Positions 32,062 to 44,058 are shown, counted from the stretch's first letter. The stretch: 64,000 nt of DNA from Chondrus crispus (GCF_000350225.1 NW_005179001.1:105266-169265); one strand, 5' to 3'. Numbers and translations are program-made. Notes: generated from the letters alone by a model not told the origin.

Positions 32062-32074
32062 CAGAAGGGGGATA
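32062..32074 (+). other. Polypurine tract before LTR A2
   Basis: CAGAAGGGGGATA precedes the LTR start at 32075, marking this as a 3' LTR of a plus-strand element. Confidence 0.5.
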
Positions 32075-33095
32075 TGTAGTGCAATACCCGTCTCGGGTAG
32101 GGCGATGAAAGGAAGCGAAAAAGGGAAAAAATTGGATTCTGTAGTCCGGGTTTGGGGGACACACGTGTGCGACGAAGCGCACGATTATTTTAATTATTTA
32201 ATTTATTTACTAATTAGATCTAGAATCTAGAGCCGGGAGCTACTGTACTCGCCCCGGCGGGGCTCTATAGAACTTAGCCCTTTGACCGAACAAGTCAATA
32301 AACCAACCCGAGTTGCCGGAGTTGAATGTCGCCTTGGTCGAAGTCCGTCTCTACCGAGACGCTCCCTTTTACATAAGCCTACGGCATCCTCTATTGCTCG
32401 GGGGTTCCCCTTTTCTTTTTCCTTTATTTCCCTATCCTTTTCTATCTCTAATTCTACCTATTTTCCCCTTATCTTGTGTTGGTGCCATCGGCCTCGGTTG
32501 CGACCGAACCGGTGTAGGTGTCTTTGCCATCGGGCGACACAGTTGACGTAGCGCTGCTACTGTGACCCATTTTCCGACGGAGACCGTTGCAACGACGTCT
32601 CCCTCGAAGGGCTCCGTCGTGTTACGAGCCAGTGTTGGTGCCATCGGCGTCGGTTGCGACCGAACCGGTGTAGGTGTTTCGAGCCATCGGGCGGCACGGT
32701 TGACGTAGCGCTGCTACTTTCATTTCGTCCCGTCGGGCTGCGTTGCGACGCCCCCGTCGAAGGCCTTGTCGCGTTACAAGGTGTCGAAGAAGCTCAACGA
32801 GCATTGGCCTTACAACCCAGTGGAACCGGGGTATCTACGTACGCGCCCCACCCCACACTCGTCGAGCAGTTCTCTTCGCAAGTCTCTACCACACCGATCC
32901 CGGGCCGGGCTATTTCTCTGTGCCCCCCTCATCAGGGATCTGAGCTACTACGAGTCGCAAGCTCGTTTCAACGGAGAGGGGAGAGTCGGACACTCCGTAG
33001 CGCTGTGCCATCGGCAGTTCTTCTTTTCGTTGCTGTTGGTGTTTTTGCTGGACCATCGGACCGCGGTCTCTGCCCGACAGGCGCATTGCACTACA
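32075..33095 (+). mobile_element. LTR of chromovirus subfamily A2
   Basis: 1,021 bp from TGTAGTGCAATACCC to GCGCATTGCACTACA, same termini as A1. The R-U5 half aligns with A1 at perhaps 75-80 percent; U3 does not. It cuts the RT gene of element B2 at 33095/33096. Flanks of the presumed pair (CTGAA before 18521, GGTAG after 33095) do not match, so it may not be the partner of the 18521 LTR. Confidence 0.88.
32478..32789 (+). repeat. 156-bp tandem duplication inside LTR A2
   Basis: A unit starting GTTGGTGCCATCGG at 32478 is repeated from 32634, both with the GTTGCGACCGAACCGGTGTA core and a TGACGTAGCGCTGCTAC block. LTR A1 has only one unit. Confidence 0.8.
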
Positions 33096-33720
33096 GGTAG
33101 TCCACGCAGAACCGAGGAGAGCCGTCTCTCTTCGGTACGAGCACCACGGGGGACGCCCACTCGGTGCTCGCAGGTTCGATAACCCCTTCCTTCAACATGT
33201 TGTTGACCTCCTTCGCGACCATTTCGCGCATGGCCGGGCCCTTCAGATAGGGCATAGAACGAATTGGTTTCGTTCCCGGTTCGAGGGGAATGCGGTGCTA
33301 AGTGGCTGGGATCGTTCCAAGCGCACCGCTCCACTGACTCGAGTGCTTACGGAGCATCTCGAGTACGTGGCCACGGAGCTTGTCATCGTCGATGTATCAC
33401 AGGTCGATCTCTTTTTCCCAATCCATCGGTGGATTTTCGGGATCCTTGTGCTGGGGGAGTACAGCACCCCTCGCCGTCGGTTGGCATAAAGGTGACCGTT
33501 CGTCCGGGTCGACCCCTGTGCTCCCGGCGGTTGTCTTATCGTCGGAGTTGGATCGGCCAACTCCTACCCCACCGACTTGATCGGTCAAGTCGGTCAGGTG
33601 TAGCGCGTGCGCGATCCCCTCGGCGACCTTACGTTCGGGAGTGAGGATCGCGAAGGGGTTGCACTTCGCGTATCCCACGACGGTGTGCTTCGGAAGCCGC
33701 CTTTCTCGTCGTGAGAAATT
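33096..33720 (-). pseudogene. Reverse transcriptase start of chromovirus B2, truncated by LTR A2
   Basis: The minus strand of 33096-33260 reads GTKPIRSMPYLKGPAMREMV, then KEGVIEPASTEWASPVVLVP and DGSPRFCVDY, the conserved opening of a Ty3/gypsy RT, and stops at the LTR A2 junction right after CVDY. Upstream (to 33720) is the protease-RT linker, in broken frames. The rest of pol is absent from the window. Confidence 0.88.
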
Positions 33721-33885
33721 TGCGACGATGACGTCGAAGGTCTGATTCGGTACGACCTCCGCGACGCCATGCGTTAGCTTTACTCCATGTCAGTGTTGGA
33801 GTGAGGGCTTGGGTTCCAGGAACACGAGGCCCCTCCCAGCGGTTGTCACACGCACGCGGGCTTGTGACATCGCGAGGATGGTAAC

Positions 33886-34704
33886 TCAGCGGGCGATTCG
33901 GATCGCTTGCGGGGCCTCCTCGCGTACGTCTGGCCGACCCGTGTGTCGCCAGTGTCGCCTGGTAGGGGGAGTCGACTCCCCCTTTCCGTCGACGATGGCG
34001 ACGGAACCGCCTTGGCGTAGCTCCATTCGTTGAGCTTCGATGTCGATACATCGCACGTGCGTATCGATGAAGGCCGTGCCGAGGAGGACCGGCACGGCGA
34101 GCTGGTCCGCGACTACGAACGGAATTCGGAACACTGTGTTCCTCAACCGCACGGCCAGGCGGACGACGGCCGAAAGCTTGAGGGGGTTGCTATTCGCGCC
34201 TGCCAGTCGTAGTAGAGGTGCGTCGTGCACGACGTAACGCGTCCAATCGGAGGGAAGGTCGGCCTTCCTCACCAGATTATACCCCGAGCACGTATCAACG
34301 GCGATCGTGCGGGGTTTAAATGCATTTCCCTCTGCGGCTATCGAGCCGAGGACGTTGTAAATCTTCGACGTCATAAGGCAAATGACGCCGTCGACAACCT
34401 TCGGGGCGGCCTTTTCGATGAGGTCGTTCCGCAGGGGCCTTCGATTTCGGTGCTGGCCCCGCTTGCGTTTCCTTCTCCCCCTTTCTTGGGACGTCCGCGG
34501 ATCAGTGACGCCCCCCGGATTATTCGGACCCTTCTCTGGCGACCATGGGCTGGCGGGAGTCAGGGGGTCGACCGAATCTTTTCGGTCGTCGTTGCCCCCG
34601 TCGCCATTGTTACGCCTCACCGGGACGTCGGCTGTCCCGGTGTCTTGTCCTCCTAATGTCGGGCCTTCGGAGGCCTCGACGTGCGCTCCCTCCCGTATCG
34701 GCAT
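33886..34704 (-). pseudogene. Protease region of chromovirus B2
   Basis: 272-codon frame. Aspartic protease landmarks: AVDTCSGYNLVRKADLPSDW, matching DTGAGPNLVRKSELP in A1, and LAVPVLLGTAFIDTHV, matching LAVPLILGADYCDRF. The active-site Gly of D-T-G is Cys here, which should inactivate it. Upstream part is Pro/Arg/Asp-rich linker. It lies between gag (34845 on) and the RT fragment, on the same strand. Confidence 0.85.
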
Positions 34705-34844
34705 TACAGGAGCTCCCGTGCTCGCCTCCGGCAGCGGGGGATGTATTATCGGACAATACCCCCCGTGTCCTTGGCGAGCACGCGGGGTCGAGTCTAGTTC
34801 GTGGGGAAAAGACGGCTCACGCGCCCGCGTGTACGTAACCGTCT

Positions 34845-37407
34845 TTACCCGTTTTTCGAACTACCCGTGCTATCGGAGCTAACCTCCTGGCTATCGACGG
34901 CCAGGTCTTCCTCTGGTAGCCGGCCGCCTGGGTCGGGACGATTCCCCCACTGCGGCTCGGCGGCCTTGGCGAAGTACTCGGGTACTTCCGGGCCTTGACC
35001 TGAGGCGTCCGGTCGTCGCAGGATATGGGGGACGAAGCGAGTCGGCTCTCCATCGTGACCCTCCATGGGTGGAGGGTACGGATCCTCTTCCCAGTCTTGT
35101 AGGTACATTATCGCATTTTGTACCGGTTGGGGTAACCGAGAACGGTCTCGGTCCCCTCTTTCTCCTTGTCGGGGGTACCTTATGTCCGCCTGCTGGTAGG
35201 CGGGTCGATCCCGACGATTGACTTCGTTACGACGGTACCGGCCTCCACGGGGGGCGAAGCGTGCGCCCCCACCCGACCGGTTCGGGAAACCTTGACGCGG
35301 GGGACGGCCCTCGCCCGCCGCTTGCCGCAGGAGATTACGCGCACCGGGGCGCGTCTCCATCTGGTAGTGGTAGTTCCTGTACGCCGTGAACATTCGTTGT
35401 TCCGGCGACAGGAACGGGCACGCGTACATGGCGTGTCCGTACGTACGGCATAGCCAGCACACGTACGCGCTGCCATCCGTTGAGGCGAAGGTCGCCGCGT
35501 AACGCGCCTCCTCATCGGTGAGGAGGGGTACGCGAGGGGCTTCGGCTCCTGCATCCCGACTCGAGATGTCGAGCTCTGCGACCCAGGGATCCGTACCCCT
35601 TGCCACTCTTGGAGTGGCCGCGAAGGCGGTCGCGTAGCTCGATGTCTTTCCGGTCGACATCGGTGAGGGGGGTCGTCCCCCCACGGGTCCTGCTCCTTGC
35701 GTAATGAAGACAGGGTCGGCCTGCCACTCATCCTCCCCGATGTGGAGGGTCGAGGTGGGCGAACTTGTTGAGGCGGACTTCGCAGTCCTGCCAGCCCTCC
35801 CTGCCAGTTTCGTATCCGGCAGGGGTAAACCGCGCCGAGCGCGGTACGTTGTACCTTCCGCCGTGGCGATACGGCGGATGGTCGGAAGATCGGTCTTCTG
35901 ACTGCCTGGCAGCCTTTGTACAGTTTTAGGATACTGCGGCACGGGTTGCCGGTGCAAGACCCCGCACGAAGTAGTGCGCGAGGGACTGTTCGGAGAAGAC
36001 TGCCGTGCATCGGAACGCGGTCGTCTCGAGTTGGTCAGCAAACGTGCTTTCCGTCTCATGCGATTGCTGTCGCGCCGTAGCGACAGCGTCGTACGCTTCA
36101 CCTAACACGTCGTCCGTGAGGTAGCGATTCAAGAATTGATTCACGAGCCCCGGCCAGCTCACGTCGTCGTGTAGTTGGCCGGCGCGGAGGCCACGCATCG
36201 TATAACTCGTATACAGGCTCCGCGTCGCGCTCGAGGAAGTGTGCGAGGACTCGTACCGCAACACCTTCGGTCAGGTGTTGCGAGTTGAAGGTGATTCGGA
36301 TATCCTTCAAGAACGGCAGCAGCTGGATCGGGTCGGTATCGTCGAAGCTGCACATCGTGGGACGGGTCCCACGACAGCGTTGGACGTACTTCGCGATCTG
36401 TCCCGCGTCACCCGAGGTAACGAGCCTCGAGGTGTTATCCAAGCGGTACATACGATAGTCACCAACGGCGCTGAACTCTAGGATAATCGAATGTACCGGC
36501 TCGAGCCCGGGTTCAGCGGGACCCAGCGTGCCGAAGGAGGTAACCGGTAGCGTACGGACGTCTACCGGACCTGTATGCTCGGCGTAACTCGCCGGCGGGT
36601 AGCCGCCCCAGCGGGGATCGACAGAGAACATCGGTTCTCCGGATCCGCGGGCGGCTCCTCCAGGGTCCTGTTCGCCCGCGTATGATACGCGGTCCACTTA
36701 CTTCCGGCGATAGGCGGCAAGGCTTGGGTCTCAGACGCGAAGTTCGCGTCTATCGGAGGACGGCTTCCTTCTGCAGTCCGACTGGTAGCGGAACCAGTCG
36801 GACGCCAACCTTCGGGGGCGGCGGCGCTCGGAGGTACGGTACCACCGGGCCCTCTCGAGGGGGCACCAGGTAGCCTTTCGGCCATGGTACGTTCCATGTC
36901 ACGAGCACGCCGACGAGTGGCGTCGAGCTCAGCGGAGAGGTGCGAGAACGCACCCAATTGCTCTGCGGACGGAGAGGTTCGGTCCTCGGGTCGTCTCACC
37001 GAGGTCGGTCTCTCAGGGCGACCTTGCCCGGACGGTCCGGGAAAGGGGAAACGGGAGTCTTCGACGAGCACTATCCGCGAGTGTAACTCGTCGATCAGTG
37101 CTCGGAGATTCTCTAAGGACTGCGTCACTCTATCGAACCTCCCTTCACGCAGGGAGCGGAGTTCGGCCATACATCGAGTGTATACATGGTCCGATACATC
37201 GATCCGAAGGGAAGTACGGACTTCCTCGATGTATTCGGCTATGCGTTCGAACATCGCCGCCGCTCTTTTCTCGGAGGATCCGAGCGACGGTTCGCGGATA
37301 CGAGGACCTGCGTCGCCGTCGCCCGACGGGGCGGATGGGGATCGCACAGCGTCCGGACTCGGATCCGCCGCTTCGGAGCGGATCGAGGGCTCAAACTCTT
37401 GGCTCAT
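34845..37407 (-). pseudogene. Gag of chromovirus B2, frameshifted
   Basis: Start at 37407 (MSQEFEPSIRSEAADPSPDA), about 65 bp after the primer site. Three or four frames overlap: 37407-36562, 36697-36098, 36264-35926 and 36101-34845, each carrying a part of gag, so at least three indels. Parts: N-terminal coiled coil (EEVRTSLRIDVSDHVYTRCM), capsid-like core (QLLPFLKDIRITFNSQHLTE; SWPGLVNQFLNRYLTDDVLG), then a CCHC knuckle CWLCRTYGHAMYAC near 35455 and a Pro/Arg/Gly-rich tail. Same layout as A1 gag. Confidence 0.85.
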
Positions 37408-37471
37408 CTCGACGCGATCGGTTCGCGGAGGGCCTAAGAGGTCTTCTCAGAGAACGTACTCCGGGGTCTTC

Positions 37472-37486
37472 TCGGTCGGGAGACCA
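37472..37486 (-). other. Primer-binding site of chromovirus B2
   Basis: Minus strand TGGTCTCCCGACCGA, one base after the LTR end. The first 13 bases equal those of element A1, so both families use the same tRNA primer. Confidence 0.7.
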
Positions 37487-37487
37487 C

Positions 37488-38152
37488 TGTAGTATAACAC
37501 CCCCCAACGGAGAGGGGTGAATACTCTGCTAGACGTAGACCCCGTACGAGGGGCGAGAAGACGGGGAGAACACACAGCTAACGGGACAGGGAAGCGGGCC
37601 CTGGTAGCGTGGTAGAGCGGGACGGTCGGGGACGAGCGTACGCGCGGGCCGATCTACGCCTCGAGCCCCGGAGCAGCGCTGGGTAACGTACCAGCGCTGA
37701 CGGGCGGAGGCGGATCTAGGCTCGCTCGCGTACGCGGCTGTCCCCTACGCGCTTTGTCCCGGTTAACGCGCGCGAAGGCCGATCGCGCTCGTTAGGTAAG
37801 CTGGAAAACGGACCTAGGCGGTAGGTCGTGGACAAGTCCGTGTTTGTCCCCCTACGCCGCCGCCGGTCGCGCTCATGTATTTAAGATACCAAGTAATCCT
37901 AACTTATTACAGTACAGTACGGGCTGTACTGTAGTGCTACTGTAGTCAGCACGGGCCGTCCCGTGCTGTCTGTACACGTGTTGTACTCGTATAGTACACG
38001 TGGGTATGCGCGCTTCCCACACGTGTGGTACACGTGTGCACGTGCGTGCGCGCGCCCCTGTACACGTGGGATACATGCGCGGTACACGTGTGCGCGCGTG
38101 CGGCTCATATTGATCTAATCTAAATCTAATCGTGAACCGCCGTTATGCCACA
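37488..38152 (-). mobile_element. 5' LTR of chromovirus B2
   Basis: 665 bp; minus-strand start TGTGGCATAAC at 38152, end GTTATACTACA at 37488. Related to 3963-4625. Contains a cluster of ACACGTGT and GTACACGTG motifs at 37973-38095. The gag of B2 follows on the minus strand. Confidence 0.9.
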
Positions 38153-38301
38153 AGTATCTCAAAACACGTTTCACACCTGTACAATGCGAATCGTGAGGGT
38201 CGGCACAGTGTTGAGATAACTTTCCAATGGCAAACGCAATATCGGGGCGGGTCCCGACCATTAGGAACATTAGACATCCAATGGCCTGACGATATGGTTC
38301 A

Positions 38302-39852
38302 AAGCATGGGTTGTCATCGTTGTTCGACTTTGTTCACATTGCTCGAGCAGCGAAACTGCCGATCTCTGCTGCCACACTGCAGCAACGTGCTTTACGGATC
38401 CGAGACAAAATGCTTCAGCAACAGATACCTCATGATCAGCACAGTAGACTGCAAAAATTCACAGCATAGTCACGATGGGTGACAGCATTTTCGCGCCGAC
38501 ATGTGCTCCGTTCAGTCAGACTTCATGTCGAGAAAGGTTGTGTATCAGTCCAAAATGTAATTGGTGACATATCACGGCTACGGCAACACGTTTGTGACTT
38601 TAACGAGGAGTACGTCTTCAACATGGACGAAACTGGTTTGTTTTATAAACTGTGTCCGAAATGAACATACGTTCTTGCAGAGAAGGACAAAAAAAGTTTA
38701 CGGGGCACTAAGGACATGAAGGCAAAAGCCAGGGTATCGTTGTATGTATGCAAGAATGCGACTAAAACTATAAAGTTACCGATGTCAATTATTGGAACCG
38801 CAAAGAATCCTAGATGTTTTCGCAAAGGGTCACCTCCTGTCACTTACTTCAGTCACAAAAATGCCTGGTCTGACTCCGTGACTTTCAAGAAGTGGTTCTA
38901 TGGTGTATTTTTACCTTTCATAAGAGCTAAGACATCCGAAAAAGTGTTGGTTATCATGGACAATTGCGGACCTCACGGAGCGGACTTAGTGGACAACCGA
39001 GATCAGGTCACAATTATGACACTCCCACCAAACTGTACTTCCTTATTTCAGCCTATGGACATGGGGGTTATCGCTGCTCTCAAGCTCAAGTATAAACCAA
39101 GGCTATTAGAGCGCATCTCATTGCTTATTGACCATCGCTCCGCTCTACGTCAGGAAGCAAGGCGATTGCCTGCTAGTCTAAAAGGACTTGACGAAGGCCA
39201 CAGCCCTCACATGTCGGACGTTTGTGAGATGATTTATGAAGCCTGGAAGGATATTTCAGAAAAAACCGTTGCGAGATGCTGGGTGAAGGCTGATATTTTG
39301 CCAAGGGGCGTTCAAGCTGCTCCAGAAGCCACTCACGGGAAAGTATCAAGAAACATTGACCCCAAAGATGAAGCTGACATATCGGAAATATCGGCCAATC
39401 TGTCAAAACTCCAGTTAATGAACCAACACGAAATTGCGAGAAATCTGCAGGAGGTGGGCGAAAAGGACATTCTAAAGTGGATTGAAATCGAGGATGACTA
39501 CGAGGTAAGGGAAGCACTTGTAAATGATATGTTTGAGGCTGTGGAGCAAAGGGCTCCGGCAGTTCTTGGCCCACAGGGTGGGGCAGAGTCATTCGAAGCG
39601 CAAGAAAGTGACGAATCAGTGGGCTGCCAAGCTGTGCCTTCTCCAACAGAAGCGGCGAAGGTATTTGAAGCTGCAGAGAACTTAGCCAACAACACTGGGA
39701 TTGCAGGGGCAGGTCAGGGGTTGCGCCGTGCGAAACTGCACTTTTTGATGCTTATTACGACCAGAATAGAAAGAGGAACCGCCAGACGCTCATTGCAGAG
39801 CATTTCATGTCGTACAGTAAATGAGCTTTGCTGTTGCTTCTTTAGTGCATGA
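38302..39852 (+). pseudogene. Pogo/Tigger-like DDE transposase, two stops
   Basis: One frame of about 516 codons with a TAG at 38467 and a TGA at 38662 (in place of the residue after LFYKLCPK). N-terminal part looks like a CENP-B/Tc5 DNA-binding domain (AATLQQRALRIRDKMLQQ; RWVTAFSRRHVLRSVRLH). DDE core: first Asp in EEYVFNMDETGLFYKLCPK, second in VLVIMDNCGPHG, third near SLFQPMDMGVIAALKLKYK (D34D-type spacing). The C-terminus is acidic. The left part of the element appears to be cut by LTR B2 at 38152; terminal repeats were not found. Only two point stops suggest moderate age. Confidence 0.85.
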
Positions 39853-40921
39853 CGTCAGTAGTGCGTTTTGTGAGGCCTGGCACAGGGGTGCACTATTACG
39901 GGGGGTCTACTGTACCTTGTCATATACAACCTCGGGGGTGTAATGTATACAGTACGTCGTCGGCCTGTAATGCCCACGTGTAGTTCGTCCGCATGTAAGT
40001 CACACGTGTACTCGTGCGTCTGTAAGGCACACGTGTAGTCCATCGGCCTGTAAGGCCCACGTGTAGTCGCTCGCCTGTAATTGACCCGCGGCGGCGGGTG
40101 CTGTACAAAATACAAATCTTGGCTGTGATACCACACAAACAAAGAAACTAAAGAATCCTCGCCGTTTCTTGGAACGGTAACTCAGAACGGTTCGGCTGAA
40201 ACGGTCTATTTGAACGGTAAAGTGAAAACCCAGCAGAAGGGTGATTTTGGCCATGTTTTTCTTTTCGATAGAGTCGTTACGCGTTCAACCAAAAAGCCCC
40301 CTAATCCAGACCCACCTTTCAATTGTCAATTAATGCATTAAAATAACGCGTGTTTTTCGTTTGCCCACAAACTCGCTGGACTTGAAAGTGATGAACCCGA
40401 GATTGAAAAATTCCACCACGAACTTTGCGGGCTGACCTCCAGTAAGGTAACCGCTCGCAACAAACGCAAGTCTGGTACATCGTTGTACCGCCGGACGGAT
40501 CACGTTGACCTGCGCGAATACTCGCTGAAGCGAATATTGTAGTTTGCCACAAGGATAGAAGCTTCTCAGTCGAAAGAGCGATGAGTTTCGTCTTCTTGAC
40601 AGGCTGAGGGGGGCCGTGTGGAGAGGACCGCTTTTTTAGAAGCTTCTACTTGTCTATCTTTCGCTGTTGATTCGGCGGCATCCGTGGCAGAACCTGTCGC
40701 GCTTTGATCCATGGATGGACTTTGCGCAGATGAAGCGATAGGGGCGGCCATAACGCATATCGATACGACCCGTGCAGTCTGAGACTCGCTTATGCCGATG
40801 AAAACAACGGGAGACCCACTTGGTTTTCCTTCATGACGGGTCGATCCGACACTGCTGTGATCAGGGGGATGTGAAACTCGTGGAAAACTCACATGCCCCC
40901 AGTTTTCCTCAGTTTTCGGTA
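39853..40921. other. Non-coding region after the transposase
   Basis: Holds the 28-bp minisatellite at 39959-40085 and otherwise nothing recognisable. A minus-strand frame at 40566-40958 starts inside element E and is Ser/Ala-rich; not supported as a gene. Confidence 0.4.
39959..40085. repeat. 28-bp minisatellite with CACGTGTA cores
   Basis: Four full units and a partial fifth of a sequence like GTCGGCCTGTAAGGCCCACGTGTAGTTC. Each full unit contains CACGTGTA preceded by CTGTAA or ATGTAA. Confidence 0.85.
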
Positions 40922-43182
40922 CTCTTCTCACCGGCTCAATTTGGGCACATTTTGACACCTCTCGAAATCTCTCATTTTACCACTGTATTCGCCAATTTCT
41001 TCCAACAAAAAAGCCACCACTGCCAGCCCTACCTGCCATCCGGCTCAATTCGGGCACCCCCACCGCGCCGCACACTCACCGGAGTTGCGAAAGTCCGAGC
41101 AAACTTCGTGCGGCAATTTGTTGGCGATCTCCACCCGGACTGTCTCCCCTGCCCTGAGCACAAAACGGGGAGCGCCTAGGCCACTTTTTAAGGGGACATC
41201 ATCCAAAGAAGTCCAAAAGCTGCTCTCCAAATTGCGGACAACCCCCTCCTTTTCCGTAGGCACTACATTTTCCTTATCACCGGATGCCGTCCTCGACACA
41301 CTCCGGCCATCTGCTTGGACAGCTGCTATGATTTCTTTATCAACATTGGCATACTGTTCGGTCTCTGAAACTCGCTGAGAGACGTTGGATGTCAGCACGG
41401 CCGCGCCTTGCATTCTGCCACCCCTCTTACGAGCTTTTCGAGTCGCCGATTCTGTCTTGGGCGCACGTATCTTGCTAACCAAAATTTTGTTGACCCGATA
41501 GTGCGATCGTAGAACACAGGCGACTTCTGCCAGCGACCGGGATGCCGGCAGTCTCCCGTCTGTCAGCTGATGGTTTCTTCTTTGTAACTTGTTTGTTTGG
41601 AGCCGAGAACCATCAATTTTTTCTTCACTTGCATGGCCACGTACTGTACTCACTGGAGTATTCTTGCAAACCATTTAAGGGGAATGGTAGGACTCTGGGG
41701 AGAACACACACTCGAGAAAGCGGTAGTCCATGGGCCAGAGGCCACATTTGGAGAAGGACTTTCTGGCATCATCTGGCGTGATCGCTTGGTGTCCGGCCAC
41801 TGCAAGTTTGATCTTGTACGAAGTGTTGGACCAAGACAGATGGATCATGGACAACAATTCGTCCCGAGTTCTGCGCACTGTTTGCTGAAATGTTCGATTT
41901 ACGAACTGGGCGCAAGGTTGTAGAATATGAGTTGTGTTTGCCGGCAGTCTTACGACAACAATATTCATTCTCTCACAGGCTTCGAGACACTCCAAACCGT
42001 CTCGAGAGCTGTGGCCGTCCACAAAGAGGACAATATGTTTTCTGAATCGATAGTTTTTCTCACATGATTGTTGATGTGTTCAGCAACTTTGACGATAATC
42101 TTGCGGTCCACGGACCCGCATTTCGTGACGTGGAGAGCGGTTTCTGGCGGAAACCAATTTTCCTCACAAAGCCAGTGTGGGACCCGTATGAATTCGTAAA
42201 GTCAATCTTGCTGAGGGGTTGCTTCCAAGCATTCATAACCTTTTTCCCGACGCCAGAAGAAAAAGGGGCGCAATATTCCCACAGGCAGGTACGGCAATTC
42301 CCGCTGTGACATGCTTTCCTGCGTCCTTTATGCTCCTTCTTGACCCCCCACTATGCGCACTGGACGAGCTGTAACACCTCAATTTCCGGCCATACTCCCC
42401 TGATACGGCCGTCTCGTCCCAGTTCCAAATGCGACGTGGATCCAAAAAATGCCCGGATGCTCTTGCGCAACGTTTTCGATGGCCTGCTTGAGAGTCAATA
42501 GATGGGACTGGTTTTCAGCAGCAAGACGACCGCTGGAGACGTTTTCAGCAACGCAGTAGGCAAGGGAGCGGTTTCGAGCCCGGAAAGAGCGGATCGCGTC
42601 TGGTGAGGGCAGTCCATAGGCATATTTCAAACCGCGATCTGCGGCTATTCGGGCATCTACAGTGCTCATTACTGAGTTGTTTACTGCAAATACGTGCTTG
42701 GCGGCATGAAGGGTCCGTTCGACGACGAATTTTTCCTCGCATTGAGACAACACAGTTTTGCGGCCACCATGATTGCTTTCCGGATCAAGCAGTTTCTCAA
42801 GCTCTTCCGTGTTTGAGCGATCGTATGCTGATTTGATTCTTTTAGCTGTGGTTCGGGACACGTCCGTCTCTTTGGAAGCTTGGAGGGCGCTTTTGTCCTC
42901 CTGTATTAAAGAAAAGAGCTTTGCACGATGAGCACGCTCCTCCTTTCTCTTATTGATCCGCCTTTTGTTTGCGAGCGTTTGCGCTCTCATGGACGGTGGC
43001 ATAATGCCACCGTCAGCTCAGCGTGCGTGTAGAGAGGAGGAGGGAGTACTCAACTGTCTGGGTGTGGGGTGTGAATATGTGAGGTGAAGTGTGGAATTTT
43101 TTAGAAGGCGGGAAGGGCAGAGGATTGTTGTTTGAATGGTGCCCAAATTAAGCCATTACCCAAACTAAGCCGGTGAGAAGGG
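40922..43182 (-). mobile_element. Pogo-like DNA transposon E
   Basis: 2,261 bp between TA dinucleotides (40920-40921 and 43183-43184). Terminal inverted repeats of 24 bp with 3 mismatches: CTCTTCTCACCGGCTCAATT... left, complement of CCCTTCTCACCGGCTTAGTT... right. An extra internal copy of CCGGCTCAATTCGGGCAC is at 41040. Carries a broken transposase on the minus strand. Confidence 0.88.
41045..43002 (-). pseudogene. DDE_1 transposase of element E, broken
   Basis: N-terminal frame 43002-42379 has a basic helix-turn-helix start (KSALQASKETDVSRTTAKRIK). Then 42445-42233 gives the first catalytic Asp in RIWNWDETAVSGEYGRK. After a frame change, HIVLFVDGHSSRDGLECLEA supplies the second Asp, and VRLPANTTHILQPCAQFVNR the region of the third. 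A TAA at 41675 separates a same-frame Lys/Arg-rich tail (to 41045). So at least two frameshifts and one stop. The family differs from elements G and H, making three pogo-type lineages in 35 kb. Confidence 0.8.
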
Positions 43183-43187
43183 TACTA

Positions 43188-44058
43188 GCCCTTTTTAATT
43201 AACGAAAATCGCAACTAAATATGCGAATATTTAGGAAAGTGCGCGAAATCCTGTTTCAATTAGGAACACCAGTTCCGACTAAAATGTATGCTATTTTCCA
43301 ACTGTACGGAAAATGACTATTTTAGCAAGTCAGGGCCGGAGGGCGCCCACTAAATTTGAAGACTGTTTCTCTTAACCTCCTTCCTCTTCGCCTCCTTCTC
43401 CTTCGCCTCCTTCCTCTTCGTCTCCTACCTCCCTCTCCGCTTTCTCCTTACCCTCCTCCCTCTTGTCCCCTTCCGTCTGCGCCTTGAAATACCCCCGCCA
43501 TGACGGACGCCATCCCGCGCAACCCCCCAAACTCGCAACTCACGGCCTACTACGGCCTCTCAACGGTGCCACGCTATCCTTCCCAACAGCTCCGATCCCG
43601 TCTAGCCGCGAAGAGGCGCTCGCTCACGCTGCACACCTGACGCAAACCCTATGTTTGCATGCTCTTCTACATCACAGCGCCCGCCTACGTCGCACGTCCG
43701 AGTTTCTCGAGCGCAAACTGAACCTGTCCAAGCATCGCTACTCCGCCCACCTGTCGTCCGCCCCCAACATTTCGCCAGCAAGGTATTTCGGCAAGGTGGG
43801 AGGTATGCTGCACTTGTGCCTCAAACTGCGCGACCATGGCAACAGCCGTTGAGAGGTCATCCTCTTCCGAACCCATGTTCGGATTGATGTGAGTTGTTGA
43901 CAACTATGACCTCTGAGACCGAAGCACGGCCTCCTAAATTAATACTCTTCACGCTGTACACGACGCTGCTTGCTTGTTTTCACTACTAATTTGGTGCAAG
44001 AAATGGTCCGATTTGAGGGTCTTAAAAACAACATCATTTTTCGTTAATTAAAAAGGGC
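43188..44058. mobile_element. MITE-like element F
   Basis: 871 bp with near-perfect 21-bp terminal inverted repeats GCCCTTTTTAATTAACGAAA, flanked by TA at 43186-43187 and 44059-44060. Interior has a pyrimidine run of (CTCCTTCNCCTTCG)-like words at 43376-43460 and no transposase, so it is non-autonomous. It lies 5 bp from the right end of element E. Confidence 0.85.

Noticed and set aside
32654-33182. Frames of about 140 codons in LTR A2
   Set aside because: Same reason; non-coding LTR sequence with a tandem duplication.
33155-33190. tRNA-like GGTTCGA box
   Set aside because: Falls in the RT coding sequence and no cloverleaf could be drawn; no tRNA gene was seen in the window.
39959-40085. 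CRISPR-like array
   Set aside because: Units are contiguous 28-mers without unique spacers and the DNA is eukaryotic; it is a minisatellite.
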